Notes under the pieces: model-generated
Databases searched by the model: none
Seen by the model: the letters and a program-made list of their open reading frames with translations, nothing else
What the model was told of the DNA's origin: nothing
Shown: in pieces, positions 36,057 through 45,752 of the stretch
Layout of the letters: each line of letters opens with the position of its first letter
How positions within the stretch are numbered: the first letter of the stretch is position 1
Assembly: GCA_038116745.1 (NCBI GenBank)
Contig: JAYODW010000024.1
Location: forward strand, 1 to 64,000
From: JAYODW01 sp038116745
GTDB lineage: Bacteria; Pseudomonadota; Gammaproteobacteria; Ga0077536
Reading direction: 5' to 3'
DNA: 64,000 bases
Made by a program: the position numbers and the translations under genes

Positions 36057-36317
36057 GACACCCCCTTTGCCGGTGTGCTGCTCACTTTATTTGCCTGAAA
36101 ACGGCAGCGCTTGATCGATATTTTACCGAGAAATCAGGAGATTTGACACGATCGCTCATGCAATCTGTGAGTTAATCAAACTACCCGATAATCCACTGCC
36201 ACTCTAACACTCATAAACGGGTAAGACACATTGACCTGATGGGGACAGATCGCCCACCCGAAGAGCTGGCTTCATGGGCCAGACGGCAGCGCTCCAGCCC
36301 TGTCCGCGCGGTCCCGA
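36057..36317. other. Intergenic region upstream of the XrtA export operon
   Basis: 261 bp between the prsK stop and the export lipoprotein start, expected to hold the promoter of the long operon. The minus strand was searched by eye for a sigma-54 element (GG-N10-GC with TGGC and TTGC), because PrsK/PrsR systems are linked to sigma-54. TTGCA occurs, but without a GG at the right distance. No strong sigma-70 pair was seen either. Confidence 0.4.
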
Positions 36318-38411
36318 TCAAACTGCTCGCGTTGTCCCAGCAGGAAGAAAAATAGTAAATGATGTTCCCATTCCCGGCTGACTGCTAACACTGAGCCTGC
36401 CGCCCATGGCCGTCACAACCTGACGGCTCTCGTAGGCTCCAATGCCCATGCCAGCTTTTCCCTTCGTTGTGTCGAACGGTTTAAACAACCGCTCTTTGAC
36501 GAATTCCTCACTCATTCCGGAACCGGTGTCTTTGACCTGAATTCGGACACCCTGCTCCTCTCGATCAAGCAGCAGTGCCACGCTTCCGTCGCTATCCGTT
36601 GCTTCGATGGCGTTCTGCAGCAAGTGCTCTACCACCGCAAGCAGTCGCTCCCGGTTTCCGGTAAGAAATATCTGCTCACCGCTCGATGTGATAGAGAGCT
36701 CCGGCCGTGGTTTTTCGTCAGATTTGTCGGCGATGGCCTCTTGCAGCAATACCACGAGGTCAAATTCGCGTGAATCCAGCCCCATCATGTCGACCTGCCT
36801 CAGGCTGGAAAGCATCCGGTTCATCTTCTCCACGGCGTTGCCAACCGTAGTGAACGCGTCGGCAACAAACTCAGGGTTAGCTCGGTGCTTTTCAGCGTTG
36901 CGCAAGACAAGCGACAGTTGTGCCACAACGTTTTTCAGGTCGTGCACCAGGAACGCAGAGAGGCGATTGAAGGTTTCGAATTGCCTCGCCTCTGCCAGCG
37001 CATCGGTGACATGCAGTAACGCCAGATAGCTAGCCGCCTGATTGCCGGCAGTGCGCAGAAGATTCCTGTCCTCCCAGTCGATCGGACGATTTCCTGGTGG
37101 GGGCGCGAGCAGAAGAAAACCCTGCAGGTCGGCTCCTCTGGCAATAGGCACGATTAGTGACCTGGCCTCCCGTTGGGAAATCCACGCAGGCGGCAGGAGT
37201 TCCAATATCTGCGGGTCAAACTTTGCTGCCGCCCTGATATCCCAGGCGCCTTTTGCTTCCTCAAGCGCCAATATGAACGCCGAGTCTCCCTCGATCGAAC
37301 GCGGCTCAATGGTCTCGACTTCTATTGCAGAAGCAATTTCGAAATCCCCCGAGTCAAGTCTTCGAAAAAGCACCCCTGCAGGGCTTTCGACCATATCGCA
37401 TACCGCCGTGAGGACAGTCAGATTCAAGGAATCCGGCCTTAGGTCGGAGCTTGACAAGGCGTGCGTGAACTTGAGCCACTGCTCACCATATTCATATTTA
37501 TTACGGTAGAAGTGCCGAGCGATAAACATACGCAATCGAGACCGCAAGTGGGTCGATGCAAACAGGCTCGCCAGCAGCAGCAGCGCAGCGGCCAGGAAAG
37601 CCGCCTGAAGCGCTGGCCCCCATTGACCTCCGAACAGGCGCAGGTAGAAGCCTGCCGTTGCCATCGCAATCAGGTAAGCACCCGCCGCGATCAAGCCAGT
37701 GCTGTGGAAAACAACCCGCCTGGATATGAATATTTTCAAGTCCCACTCTTTATGCCTGGACGCGGAGATCACCAGCATGGGTATCGTCAGCGTATTGACC
37801 AGGCCACGGGCGCTCCAGGTGACCTCTGCGATCCGGTTGAACAGCACGGCGTCGGCGTAGAGGTAGAAATCAAAAGTAAAAATAAAGCCGAGACCGAGGC
37901 ACAGATGCTTTAACGCCCACCTTGAACCTCGCGCTGTGTGGCGGAACAACTGCTCGGTGAAAAACAGGCCGACCAAGGACATGGAAAGGAATAGAGTCAG
38001 ATTGAGTTTCTGCGTGCTCTGCACGTCGACACCGAGGAACGCGGGCAGCCTTTCGGGGAAAGTCAGACTCACCGCGAAGAAAACCAGCACGGCTGCGAAG
38101 GCGTTCATGAATATTTCAAGCCATCGCCTGTATCGCTCGATGACAAGATGTTTGAGAATCTGGACCAACGCTAGGATCCAGAAGGTTCCCCGAGCGATTT
38201 CCAGCAGTCCTCCGAGAACGCGGAAATCCTCGCCTTGAGGCGCTGCTGTTCCCGCAACGGCGATAAGAGCGAACCAGAGAGCAGTTACAAAACTGGCGAT
38301 AATCAGCCATTGACCGACGCGACGATCCCCGGGCGCAAGCGCGACCAGAAGACCGAAAAACAAAAAAGAGCCCGCGCCTGCTGCGCTGGAGATCATGTTG
38401 AAGGTGTTCAT
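36318..38411 (-). CDS. prsK: PEP-CTERM/XrtA system sensor histidine kinase PrsK
   Basis: A 697-residue membrane sensor kinase. Eight or so membrane segments fill the first about 290 residues. A GAF-like domain follows, with the kinase at the C-terminus: H-box LVHDLKNVVAQL, N-box HLLQNAIEATD, G1 VKDTGSGMSEE and G2 MGIGAYESRQVVTAMGG. HDLKN instead of HELR is the mark of the PrsK family. The ATG at 38411 is preceded by GGAGG nine bases upstream; the longer frame to 38438 adds nine residues without support. Its usual partner, the response regulator PrsR, is not next to it nor elsewhere in the window. Confidence 0.93.
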   Translation of the reverse strand: MNTFNMISSAAGAGSFLFFGLLVALAPGDRRVGQWLIIASFVTALWFALIAVAGTAAPQGEDFRVLGGLLEIARGTFWILALVQILKHLVIERYRRWLEIFMNAFAAVLVFFAVSLTFPERLPAFLGVDVQSTQKLNLTLFLSMSLVGLFFTEQLFRHTARGSRWALKHLCLGLGFIFTFDFYLYADAVLFNRIAEVTWSARGLVNTLTIPMLVISASRHKEWDLKIFISRRVVFHSTGLIAAGAYLIAMATAGFYLRLFGGQWGPALQAAFLAAALLLLASLFASTHLRSRLRMFIARHFYRNKYEYGEQWLKFTHALSSSDLRPDSLNLTVLTAVCDMVESPAGVLFRRLDSGDFEIASAIEVETIEPRSIEGDSAFILALEEAKGAWDIRAAAKFDPQILELLPPAWISQREARSLIVPIARGADLQGFLLLAPPPGNRPIDWEDRNLLRTAGNQAASYLALLHVTDALAEARQFETFNRLSAFLVHDLKNVVAQLSLVLRNAEKHRANPEFVADAFTTVGNAVEKMNRMLSSLRQVDMMGLDSREFDLVVLLQEAIADKSDEKPRPELSITSSGEQIFLTGNRERLLAVVEHLLQNAIEATDSDGSVALLLDREEQGVRIQVKDTGSGMSEEFVKERLFKPFDTTKGKAGMGIGAYESRQVVTAMGGRLSVSSQPGMGTSFTIFLPAGTTRAV

Positions 38412-38600
38412 TCCCTGCGACCTCCAGATGCAGGGCACGAGAACCAGAAGAAGCAGGGAGGCCCAACAATGTAGAGCCGCAGCTCACTCGGCACAGGACC
38501 TATTACGCGGTTTCGTTGCTTGGCGCTGAAACGAACCCGCATTGAATTTCCCGCCTCCCTAAGCTTCGTGGATGCACATCTGGTTAGGTCGGCGCAAACA

Positions 38601-40430
38601 CTACTCGACGGTCACCGATTTGGCGAGATTCCGAGGCTGGTCAACGTCAGCACCTTTCAACACGGCCACGTGATACGCCAAAAGCTGCAGAGGAACGCTA
38701 TAGACGATGGGCGTAAGTGCGTCTTCCATCGGAGCAAGTTTGACGGTCCTGCCGGCGACCGGACCCGCAACGTCCACGCGCGAGTCAGCCAGCAGGTACA
38801 GCACACCACCACGGGCACGGACTTCTTCCAGATTCGACTTGAGCTTCTCCAGCAGTTCGTTACTTGGGGCTACCGCCACGACAGGCATCTCGTCGTCGAC
38901 AAGCGCCAGAGGGCCATGCTTCAGCTCTCCGGCTGGATAGGCTTCAGCATGAATGTAGGAGATCTCTTTGAGTTTGAGGGCACCTTCCATAGCGATCGGA
39001 AACATGAATCCCCGTCCGAGATACAGCGCGTGGCTCTTGTCGACAAATTCCTGCGCCAACGCCTCCAGCTGGTCGTTCAGCTCCAGCGCCGCGTTGATAC
39101 GCCCAGGCAGGCGTTCCAGACCCTGGATTATCTCGGCACGTATATCCGGCGTCATACGGTGCCGTTTGCCCAGCGCTAAAACCAAAAGCATCAGAGCGAC
39201 CAGTTGAGTCGTGAACGCTTTCGTTGATGCAACCCCGATTTCAGGCCCTGCACGGGTCATCAGCACCAGATCGGACTCCCGGGTGAGGGTGCTCTCCGGA
39301 ACGTTGCAGATCGCCAGAGAGTGCTCATAGCCCCACTCGCCAGCCTGGCGCAGGGCTGCCAGCGTATCGGCCGTTTCGCCGGACTGAGAGATCGTCACGA
39401 AAAGCGTGTTTTTACGCACAACGGGACGTCGGTAGCGGAACTCACTGGCCACCTCCACCGAGCACTGCACGCCGGCCAGGCTTTCAAACCAGTAGCGCGC
39501 GACCATTCCTGCATGGTAACTGGTGCCGCACGCGATGATGGTGACCGACTCAACCTTATCCAGCACGGCGCCAGCTTCCATACCGAACACCTCATCTGGT
39601 ACATCTTCCGCCAGGATTCTTCCTTCCAGCGTGTCACCGATCGCACGCGCCTGGGTGAAGATTTCTTTGAGCATGTAATGGCGATAGCCAGCTTTCTCTG
39701 CGGCGTCTGCCGACAATTCAGACACTGACTCCGGCCGACTGACCCGCTGACCTTTCTCGTCATAAATGCGGATCTCGTGACGGGTGATCTCTGCGACATC
39801 ACCATCTTCGAGGAAGATGAAACGCTGGGTGACGGGCAACAGCGCAAAGACATCCGACGCGACGAAGTTCTCACCAATTCCAAGTCCGATGACCAGCGGA
39901 CTCCCGCGTCTGGCGACAACCATCGCGTCAGGTTGATCAGGCGCTATGACGGCCAGCGCATAGGCGCCTTCCAACTCTGTGATCGTTTGCGTCACCGCCG
40001 CGAGCAGGCCATCCCCGTTTACCAGGAAGTCAAAAATGCGATTGACCACCACCTCCGTATCAGTCTGGGAATGAAATTCATGTCCCGCCTGCAGCTGCTC
40101 TCGTCGCAGCTGCTCGTGGTTTTCGATAATTCCGTTGTGGACCAGCGCCACCCGCTCCCGACATACGTGCGGATGGGCGTTGGCAACCGTCGGTTCTCCA
40201 TGCGTCGCCCAGCGTGTATGGGCGATGCCCACTCCGCCCTCTCGAGGTTGTTGCTGAAGAGTTTGCTCGAGAACTCCAACCTTGCCAGCGACGCGGGCTC
40301 GATCGATGCGCCCGTCGCTCAGGACCGCAACGCCGGCGGAATCATAGCCGCGGTATTCCAGACGCTTCAGACCTTCCATAAGGATAGGTGCGACATCCCG
40401 CTGCGCAACGCCTCCGACAATCCCACACAT
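38601..40430 (-). CDS. glmS: Glucosamine-fructose-6-phosphate aminotransferase (isomerizing)
   Basis: A 609-residue enzyme making glucosamine-6-phosphate from fructose-6-phosphate and glutamine, the entry to peptidoglycan, LPS and amino-sugar polymers. It starts MCGIVGGVAQRD, with catalytic Cys2 of the glutaminase domain. Two SIS isomerase domains follow (CGTSYHAGMVARYWFE and SQSGETADTLAALRQAG; LGRGFMFPIAMEGALKLKE), and it ends QPRNLAKSVTVE, the conserved tail. The ATG at 40430 has GGAGA five bases upstream; the open frame beyond it is not part of the family. It is not next to glmU here. Confidence 0.97.
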   Translation of the reverse strand: MCGIVGGVAQRDVAPILMEGLKRLEYRGYDSAGVAVLSDGRIDRARVAGKVGVLEQTLQQQPREGGVGIAHTRWATHGEPTVANAHPHVCRERVALVHNGIIENHEQLRREQLQAGHEFHSQTDTEVVVNRIFDFLVNGDGLLAAVTQTITELEGAYALAVIAPDQPDAMVVARRGSPLVIGLGIGENFVASDVFALLPVTQRFIFLEDGDVAEITRHEIRIYDEKGQRVSRPESVSELSADAAEKAGYRHYMLKEIFTQARAIGDTLEGRILAEDVPDEVFGMEAGAVLDKVESVTIIACGTSYHAGMVARYWFESLAGVQCSVEVASEFRYRRPVVRKNTLFVTISQSGETADTLAALRQAGEWGYEHSLAICNVPESTLTRESDLVLMTRAGPEIGVASTKAFTTQLVALMLLVLALGKRHRMTPDIRAEIIQGLERLPGRINAALELNDQLEALAQEFVDKSHALYLGRGFMFPIAMEGALKLKEISYIHAEAYPAGELKHGPLALVDDEMPVVAVAPSNELLEKLKSNLEEVRARGGVLYLLADSRVDVAGPVAGRTVKLAPMEDALTPIVYSVPLQLLAYHVAVLKGADVDQPRNLAKSVTVE

Positions 40431-40686
40431 ATTGCTCTCCTCTGAGCTACTGTTTTGCTGGTCGGGCGGCACAGCATTCAACACCTGCGGCCTGCACCCG
40501 AGTCAACCAGGTATTTCCAGTCTTTCTCGCTCTCTCAGGCGCGGGCATCGGGATGTAATTTATTTAGCGCTGAGCTTCGACGCGAAACCCAAGTCTGCCA
40601 TACCAATGAGTCTCCCACGTTGCTCGTGCAAAAACGGAGAAACCTGTCGCCCGGTGTTGATGTCGCGCTTTAAGCCAGCCAGAGAA

Positions 40687-40710
40687 TGCCCCGGCTGAAA
40701 TTGCGGGGCA
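40687..40710 (-). terminator. Hairpin downstream of tRNA-Pro, possible terminator
   Basis: Arms TGCCCCG (40687-40693) and CGGGGCA (40704-40710) pair perfectly, and an outer four pairs (40681-40684 with 40711-40714) extend the stem after a two-base bulge. It lies 36 bases beyond the tRNA-Pro 3' end on the same strand. There is no clean T run, so intrinsic termination is only possible. The rest of 40431-40745 shows no gene. Confidence 0.35.
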
Positions 40711-40745
40711 CTCTGCAGAAAAGGTTCATCTCGAACAACGAATAT

Positions 40746-40822
<77 letters not shown>

Positions 40823-40925
40823 ACAGATATTCGCCGTCTTGAGTCCGAAGACTCGGGAGGGAATGTCCGCACTCCCTGGAAGCGCGGGCGCGGCATCATA
40901 ACCGCGCACAGAGAAGACGTCGACG

Positions 40926-41282
40926 TCAGCGACGGAGGATGTCGAGAACTTCCTCCAGCTCAACCCGCAGTTGTTTGACAATCTGCTGACTCATGCTGGA
41001 ATCCGCTTTGACCTCATCTCCTGAGAGTTTCTGCCGCGCGCCGCCTATCGTGAAGCCATGCTCGTACAAGAGGCTCCGGATTTGGCGAATCAAGATGACA
41101 TCCTGGCGCTGGTAGTACCGGCGGTTTCCTCGACGCTTGATCGGTTTGAGCTGCGGAAACTCCTGCTCCCAGTAGCGCAGCACGTGCGGCTTTACCGCAC
41201 AGAGCTCGCTGACCTCACCTATAGTGAAGTAGCGCTTGCCCGGAATAACAGGCAGTTCGTTATTGTTCGATGCTTCCAGCAT
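40926..41282 (-). CDS. MerR family transcriptional regulator
   Basis: A 118-residue regulator. The N-terminal winged helix-turn-helix reads YFTIGEVSELCAVKPHVLRYWEQEFPQLKPIKRRGNRRYY, the core MerR signature, followed by DVILIRQIRSLLYEHGFTIGGARQKL. A coiled-coil end (QQIVKQLRVELEEVLDILRR) mediates dimerisation. There are no Cys residues of the metal-sensing type in the effector part. It overlaps the end of ihfA by 23 bases; this ihfA-merR pair is conserved in gammaproteobacteria. The regulated genes are unknown. Confidence 0.93.
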   Translation of the reverse strand: MLEASNNNELPVIPGKRYFTIGEVSELCAVKPHVLRYWEQEFPQLKPIKRRGNRRYYQRQDVILIRQIRSLLYEHGFTIGGARQKLSGDEVKADSSMSQQIVKQLRVELEEVLDILRR

Positions 41283-41562
41283 AAGCTTCTACTCGGGCTT
41301 TTAATTTTTGGCCAGGCCGGAAAGTAACCACTCGGCGCGCGGTTATCGGGATCTCTTCCCCCGTTTTAGGATTGCGCCCCGGTCGTTGATTTTTATCGCG
41401 CAGGTCGAAATTCCCGAAACCCGACAGCTTGACCTGCTGCCCCGTTTCCAAAGAGCCCCGAACTTCCTCGAAAAAAGCTTCAACGAGTTCTTTCGCCTCA
41501 CGCTTATTGAGCCCCAAATCCTCAAACAAGCGCTCTGCCAGCTCTGCTTTTGTCAACGCCAT
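41260..41562 (-). CDS. ihfA: Integration host factor subunit alpha
   Basis: A 100-residue DNA-bending protein of the HU/IHF family. It begins MALTKAELAERLFEDLGLNKREAKELVEAFFEEVR and has the beta-arm region GFGNFDLRDKNQRPGRNPKTGEEIPITARRVVTFRPGQKLK, with the intercalating Pro in the RNPKTG segment. It sits five bases downstream of pheT, its standard position. It acts as a heterodimer with IhfB in recombination and in transcription from sigma-54 promoters. Confidence 0.97.
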   Translation of the reverse strand: MALTKAELAERLFEDLGLNKREAKELVEAFFEEVRGSLETGQQVKLSGFGNFDLRDKNQRPGRNPKTGEEIPITARRVVTFRPGQKLKARVEAYAGSIEQ

Positions 41563-41567
41563 TCGTA

Positions 41568-43934
41568 TCAGTTCCTGAGCGCGGCCCCTGTCTCTCTCGC
41601 TAAAGCGCCGAGGACGGAGGCAACTGCCTCATCTACCTGCTCAATGGTTAGAGTGCTAGAAACAGCCTGAAAGATCAAGCCTAAGGTCATACTTTTTTTG
41701 TTTGAATCAATATGTTGGCCCTCATATACATCAAACAGCTGCAGGTCTCTTAGGATTTCTCCAGCTGCCTTTCTCACGACTTTCAGGCAGGCAGCTGAGG
41801 CGACTTGCTGATCAACCACGATATTCAGATCCCGCCTGACCGCTGGGAACCGCGAAATAGGTTCGTAGGCACAACGCTTCCGGCGCACGCGGCCGGGCAA
41901 GGCTAGTTCAAACACGAAAAGCGGCAGCTCAATGTCATAGATGCGCAATAAGCGCGGGTGAATCGAGCCAATCGTCCCTATGACAGCTCCGCGACATAGG
42001 ACATCCGCGCGCTGCCCAGGACGCAGCGCTTCCTCTGCACTTTCGCGAAACTCAAGAAGGTCGCCCGAAAAACTCTGGAAGGCGATCGTCATATCTTGTT
42101 TCAAATCAAAAAAATCCACTTTCCTTGGAGAGAGCCCCCACTGTTCGCGGACCGCAGACCCACAGCGCAAACCGGCAACGCGCAATTCCTGCCCGTGTTC
42201 ATAATCAGCACCAAATACAGCGCCAGCCTCAAACAGCATCAGATCCTTATGCTGCCGATTCAGGTTGTGCCGAGCGGCCTCCACCAGACCAGGACAAAGG
42301 GAGGGTCGCATGCTCGCCATCTCGCTAGAAATCGGATTGGCAAGCGCCAGACTCGGTTTTGTCGAGAAATTTTCATGCGTTTCAGGCGCGATAAAGCTGT
42401 AACTCACGATTTCGTGGTAGCCACGGGACACCAGGGCCTCTCGCACCGTTTTTTCGGGAGTCAGCTCCGCTCCGCTCAGATCCTCCAACGAAATCACGAC
42501 CGACGGCGCTGCGCTGGGAATCGCGTCATAGCCGGTGATTCGAGCAACCTCCTCTACGAGATCCACTTCCAGCGTCAGGTCAAACCGGAACGGCGGTGGC
42601 GTCACACGCCAGATTGACGCGCCCCGCTCAACCTCCAGTTGGAGCGATTTCAGTACCCGGTAGATTCGGTCGTTAGAAATCCGTGTCCCGAGCAACTCAT
42701 TGACCCTGCTCGGACGAAAACTTATCGCGGCCCGGCGCGGCACATGGGTAGTGCTTTCCAACACCGTGGTTGGACCGGGTTCACCACCACAAATCGAAAG
42801 GATAAGAGCTGTCGCCCGCTCTATCGCCCTCTCCTGTCGGGTTGGATCTACGCCGCGTTCGAAGCGGGTGGAAGCATCGGTCTGCATGCGATAGCGTCGC
42901 GCGACACCTGCCAGCTCTACGGGGTCGAAGTAGGCGCTCTCCAGGAAAATGGAGGTGGACTGTGAGGACACCGCGCTGTGTTCACCTCCCATTACACCCG
43001 CGAGCGCAACAGCGTTGTTATCGTCAGCAATGACCAGCGTCTGTTCGTCCAGCGTGATCTCGTTGCCGTCCAATAACAGCAGGCGCTCTTCAGGGCGCGC
43101 CCGCCGCACTCTTACCTGAGAGCCAAGAGCGCCCAGATCAAAAGCGTGCATCGGCTGGCCGAGTTCCAGCATGACGTAGTTCGTCACATCCACCACAGGA
43201 TGAATCACTCGTACACCCGCGCGACGCAGCCGTTCACTCATCCACAGCGGTGTCCTGCTGTCTGGGCTGATGTTGGAGACGACGCGCCCAGCATAACGCG
43301 GGCAAGCAGCGGGGGCTTCGAGACTTACCGGTATTAAATCTGAATTGACTGGCGCGACAGGTACACACTCTGCGTCACGCATCTTGGCCCGCACCAGTGC
43401 GGACAGATCGCGTGCAATTCCAAGGATGCTGAAACAGTCGCCTCGGTTAGGGGTCAACCCGATTTCGAAAACAGCGTCATTTTTGTCAAACAACTTCTGC
43501 AGGGGGATGCCTGGTTCGCTCGCCTGGTCGAGTTCCAGGAGCCCCTCCGCCTGCTCACCAAGCCCAAGCTCGGCCGCCGAGCACAACATGCCTCGAGACA
43601 TAACGCCGCGGATCTCAGTTCGCTGGATTCGGCCACCCGGTACTTTCGCGCCCACCCTCGCGAATGCGGCTTTCAAGCCAGCGCGTGCATTCGGAGCGCC
43701 GCAGACAACAAGATGCTCTGACTTGCCGTCATACACACGGCATACCTTCAAACGCTCTGCCTTCGGATGCACCTCCACCGACAGAATCTCGCCAACGACG
43801 ACACTTGAAAATTCGATTTCAACGGCATCGACCGCATCGACCTCAAGACCTGCAAGCGTGAGACGCTCCGCAACTTCATGGCGGTCAAGTCGCGGATTGA
43901 TCCACTCTCGCAACCATTGTTCACTGAGTTTCAT
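41568..43934 (-). CDS. pheT: Phenylalanine-tRNA ligase beta subunit
   Basis: A 788-residue subunit of the alpha2-beta2 synthetase. It starts MKLSEQWLREWINPRLDRHEVAERLTLAGLEVDAV. The tRNA-binding EMAP-like domain follows (VVVGEILSVEVHPKAERLKVCRV), then the B3/B4 editing domain, B5 domain and a C-terminal anticodon-binding FDX-ACB fold (YEPISRFPAVRRDLNIVVDQQV). Length matches the gammaproteobacterial protein. It follows pheS by 21 bases. Confidence 0.97.
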   Translation of the reverse strand: MKLSEQWLREWINPRLDRHEVAERLTLAGLEVDAVDAVEIEFSSVVVGEILSVEVHPKAERLKVCRVYDGKSEHLVVCGAPNARAGLKAAFARVGAKVPGGRIQRTEIRGVMSRGMLCSAAELGLGEQAEGLLELDQASEPGIPLQKLFDKNDAVFEIGLTPNRGDCFSILGIARDLSALVRAKMRDAECVPVAPVNSDLIPVSLEAPAACPRYAGRVVSNISPDSRTPLWMSERLRRAGVRVIHPVVDVTNYVMLELGQPMHAFDLGALGSQVRVRRARPEERLLLLDGNEITLDEQTLVIADDNNAVALAGVMGGEHSAVSSQSTSIFLESAYFDPVELAGVARRYRMQTDASTRFERGVDPTRQERAIERATALILSICGGEPGPTTVLESTTHVPRRAAISFRPSRVNELLGTRISNDRIYRVLKSLQLEVERGASIWRVTPPPFRFDLTLEVDLVEEVARITGYDAIPSAAPSVVISLEDLSGAELTPEKTVREALVSRGYHEIVSYSFIAPETHENFSTKPSLALANPISSEMASMRPSLCPGLVEAARHNLNRQHKDLMLFEAGAVFGADYEHGQELRVAGLRCGSAVREQWGLSPRKVDFFDLKQDMTIAFQSFSGDLLEFRESAEEALRPGQRADVLCRGAVIGTIGSIHPRLLRIYDIELPLFVFELALPGRVRRKRCAYEPISRFPAVRRDLNIVVDQQVASAACLKVVRKAAGEILRDLQLFDVYEGQHIDSNKKSMTLGLIFQAVSSTLTIEQVDEAVASVLGALARETGAALRN

Positions 43935-43955
43935 GAAGTCAGGTGCCTAACAGTC

Positions 43956-44963
43956 CTAGAACTGGCGCAGAAACAGGAGATCGTTTTCGAAGAAAAGACG
44001 CAGGTCTGAAATACCGTAATGCAGCATGGCGAGACGCTCGACCCCCATCCCGAACGCGAAACCACTGAACTCATCAGGGTCAATACCCACGTTCTGAAGT
44101 ACCGCCGGGTGGACAATCCCGCAACCGAGCACCTCAAGCCAGCTGCTCACGCCATGCTCCGACTCAAGCTTAATGTCGACTTCCATCGACGGTTCGGTAA
44201 AAGGGAAGTAAGACGGGCGGTAGCGTATTTGCAGGTCTTCGCGCTCAAAAAAACCTTTCAAAAAGCTGTCGAGCACGCCTTTCAGATGCGCCATCGTTAC
44301 ATGCCGGTCAACGAATAGTCCTTCAACCTGATGAAACATTGGAGAATGAGTCTGGTCGTAGTCGCATCGATAAACGCGGCCAGGCGCGATAATCCGCAGC
44401 GGCGGGGAACGTTCTTTCATAACCCGAATTTGTACCGGCGAGGTATGTGTCCGCAGCAGCCTGCCATCTGTCAGATAGAAGGTGTCGTGCATTGCCCGCG
44501 CCGGATGGTAGGACGGGATATTGAGCGCCTCGAAGTTATGGTAGTCGTCTTCGATTTCGGGTCCATGAGCAACACTGAAACCGTACCGACTGAGGAGTCG
44601 TTCAATCCGACTCATGACCTGCCGAATGGGATGCTGCGCACCTGGCGCGTCGCCTCGTCCCGGCAAGGTTACGTCGATTCGATCGACGTTGAGGCTTTCG
44701 GAAAGCGCCTGCTCGGAAAGGGCTTCGCGGCGGGCGTCTAGGATTTCAGTGACCGCGCGTTTAGCGGCATTGATACTCTGCCCTGCTTGTGGCCGCTCCG
44801 CGGGTGGTAGCCGTCCCAAGCTCTTGAGTAGATCAGTCAGCAGGCCTTTTTTACCGAGAAATTCAACGCGAACAGCGTCAAGCTCGGCCAGATTCGAGGC
44901 TTCGTCAGACTGCTGCCTGGCCTCTTGAACGAGTTCTTCGGGCGTTGAAGCGGCACCAGGCAT
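43956..44963 (-). CDS. pheS: Phenylalanine-tRNA ligase alpha subunit
   Basis: A 335-residue class II synthetase catalytic subunit. An N-terminal coiled coil (ARQQSDEASNLAELDAVRVEFLGKKG) is followed by motif 2 in RTHTSPVQIRVM and PGRVYRCDYDQTHSPMFHQVEG, and motif 3 in GFAFGMGVERLAMLHYGI. Its ATG lies 171 bases after rplT. E. coli has the pheM leader-peptide attenuator in that gap; here no Phe-rich leader was seen. Confidence 0.97.
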   Translation of the reverse strand: MPGAASTPEELVQEARQQSDEASNLAELDAVRVEFLGKKGLLTDLLKSLGRLPPAERPQAGQSINAAKRAVTEILDARREALSEQALSESLNVDRIDVTLPGRGDAPGAQHPIRQVMSRIERLLSRYGFSVAHGPEIEDDYHNFEALNIPSYHPARAMHDTFYLTDGRLLRTHTSPVQIRVMKERSPPLRIIAPGRVYRCDYDQTHSPMFHQVEGLFVDRHVTMAHLKGVLDSFLKGFFEREDLQIRYRPSYFPFTEPSMEVDIKLESEHGVSSWLEVLGCGIVHPAVLQNVGIDPDEFSGFAFGMGVERLAMLHYGISDLRLFFENDLLFLRQF

Positions 44964-45134
44964 GAGAAGTTCTAAGAAAGGTAGATTCAGGTGAGGCCGC
45001 TAAACCCAGCTACGAACAGCGGCTGGCGTGACCACAAAACCACACGGTCTCGCTGGCGTTAAACAGCAGGAGTGGCGCTGACCGTGCTCACACCAGCAAA
45101 CAGCGTGCGCAGAATCTCTCGAGCTGGACCGCTC

Positions 45135-45497
45135 TCAACCAGCCGCTAAAGCAGCCTTCGACTGCTCGGCCAAAGCGTTGAAAGCTGTCACGTCGTGTAC
45201 GGCAAGGTCAGCAAGAACCTTTCGGTCGACTTCAATACCCGCCCGCAGAAGACCATTAATCAAACGTGAGTAACTCAATCCGCAGTTCCTTGCCGCCGCA
45301 TTGATACGCACGATCCACAGCGCGCGGAACTGACGTTTGCGCTGCCGACGATCGCGATATGCGTACTGTCCGGCTTTGATAACCGCTTGCTTGGCCACGC
45401 GATAGACGTTCTTGCGCCGCCCGCTGTAACCCTTCGCTTGCCGAATTACTTTCTTGTGGCGTGCATGTGCCTGCACACCGCGTTTTACACGTGCCAT
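45135..45497 (-). CDS. rplT: 50S ribosomal protein L20
   Basis: A 120-residue ribosomal protein, matching the usual 117-120. It starts MARVKRGVQAHARHKKVIRQAKGYSGRRKNVYRVAKQAV, the strongly basic N-terminal extension that binds 23S rRNA, and contains WIVRINAAARNCGLSYSRLINGL. In the infC-rpmI-rplT operon; in E. coli L20 represses this operon through the rpmI leader. It is followed by pheS. Confidence 0.98.
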   Translation of the reverse strand: MARVKRGVQAHARHKKVIRQAKGYSGRRKNVYRVAKQAVIKAGQYAYRDRRQRKRQFRALWIVRINAAARNCGLSYSRLINGLLRAGIEVDRKVLADLAVHDVTAFNALAEQSKAALAAG

Positions 45498-45522
45498 ATC
45501 GTCAGATTCCTAAATCTTTCTG

Positions 45523-45720
45523 TTAGAGCCCAGGCAGCATCTGCCGGATAGCCGCCTCGTCCGCGTGCGCCACCAGCGCACCATGCCTCAGCTGCCGCTT
45601 ACGCTTCGGGCTTTTCTTGGTCAGGATGTGATTTTTGAACGACTGCTTACGCTTAATGCGTCCGCTACCCGTTTTCGAGAACCGTTTCGCTGCACCGCGA
45701 TTGGTTTTCAGTTTCGGCAT
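45523..45720 (-). CDS. rpmI: 50S ribosomal protein L35
   Basis: A 65-residue basic ribosomal protein, MPKLKTNRGAAKRFSKTGSGRIKRKQS at the start and HILTKKSPKRKRQLRHG in the middle, all conserved. It lies between infC (32 bases upstream) and rplT (25 bases downstream), so translation is likely coupled within the operon. Confidence 0.98.
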   Translation of the reverse strand: MPKLKTNRGAAKRFSKTGSGRIKRKQSFKNHILTKKSPKRKRQLRHGALVAHADEAAIRQMLPGL

Positions 45721-45752
45721 GCTTGTTTACTCCAAGCCCTTGACGGGCTCAC

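Noticed and set aside
36057..36317. Sigma-54 promoter ahead of the XrtA export operon
   Set aside because: A TTGCA-like element exists on the minus strand, but no GG at the required distance.
44964..45134. pheM-type attenuator between rplT and pheS
   Set aside because: No Phe-rich leader peptide and no hairpin followed by a T run.
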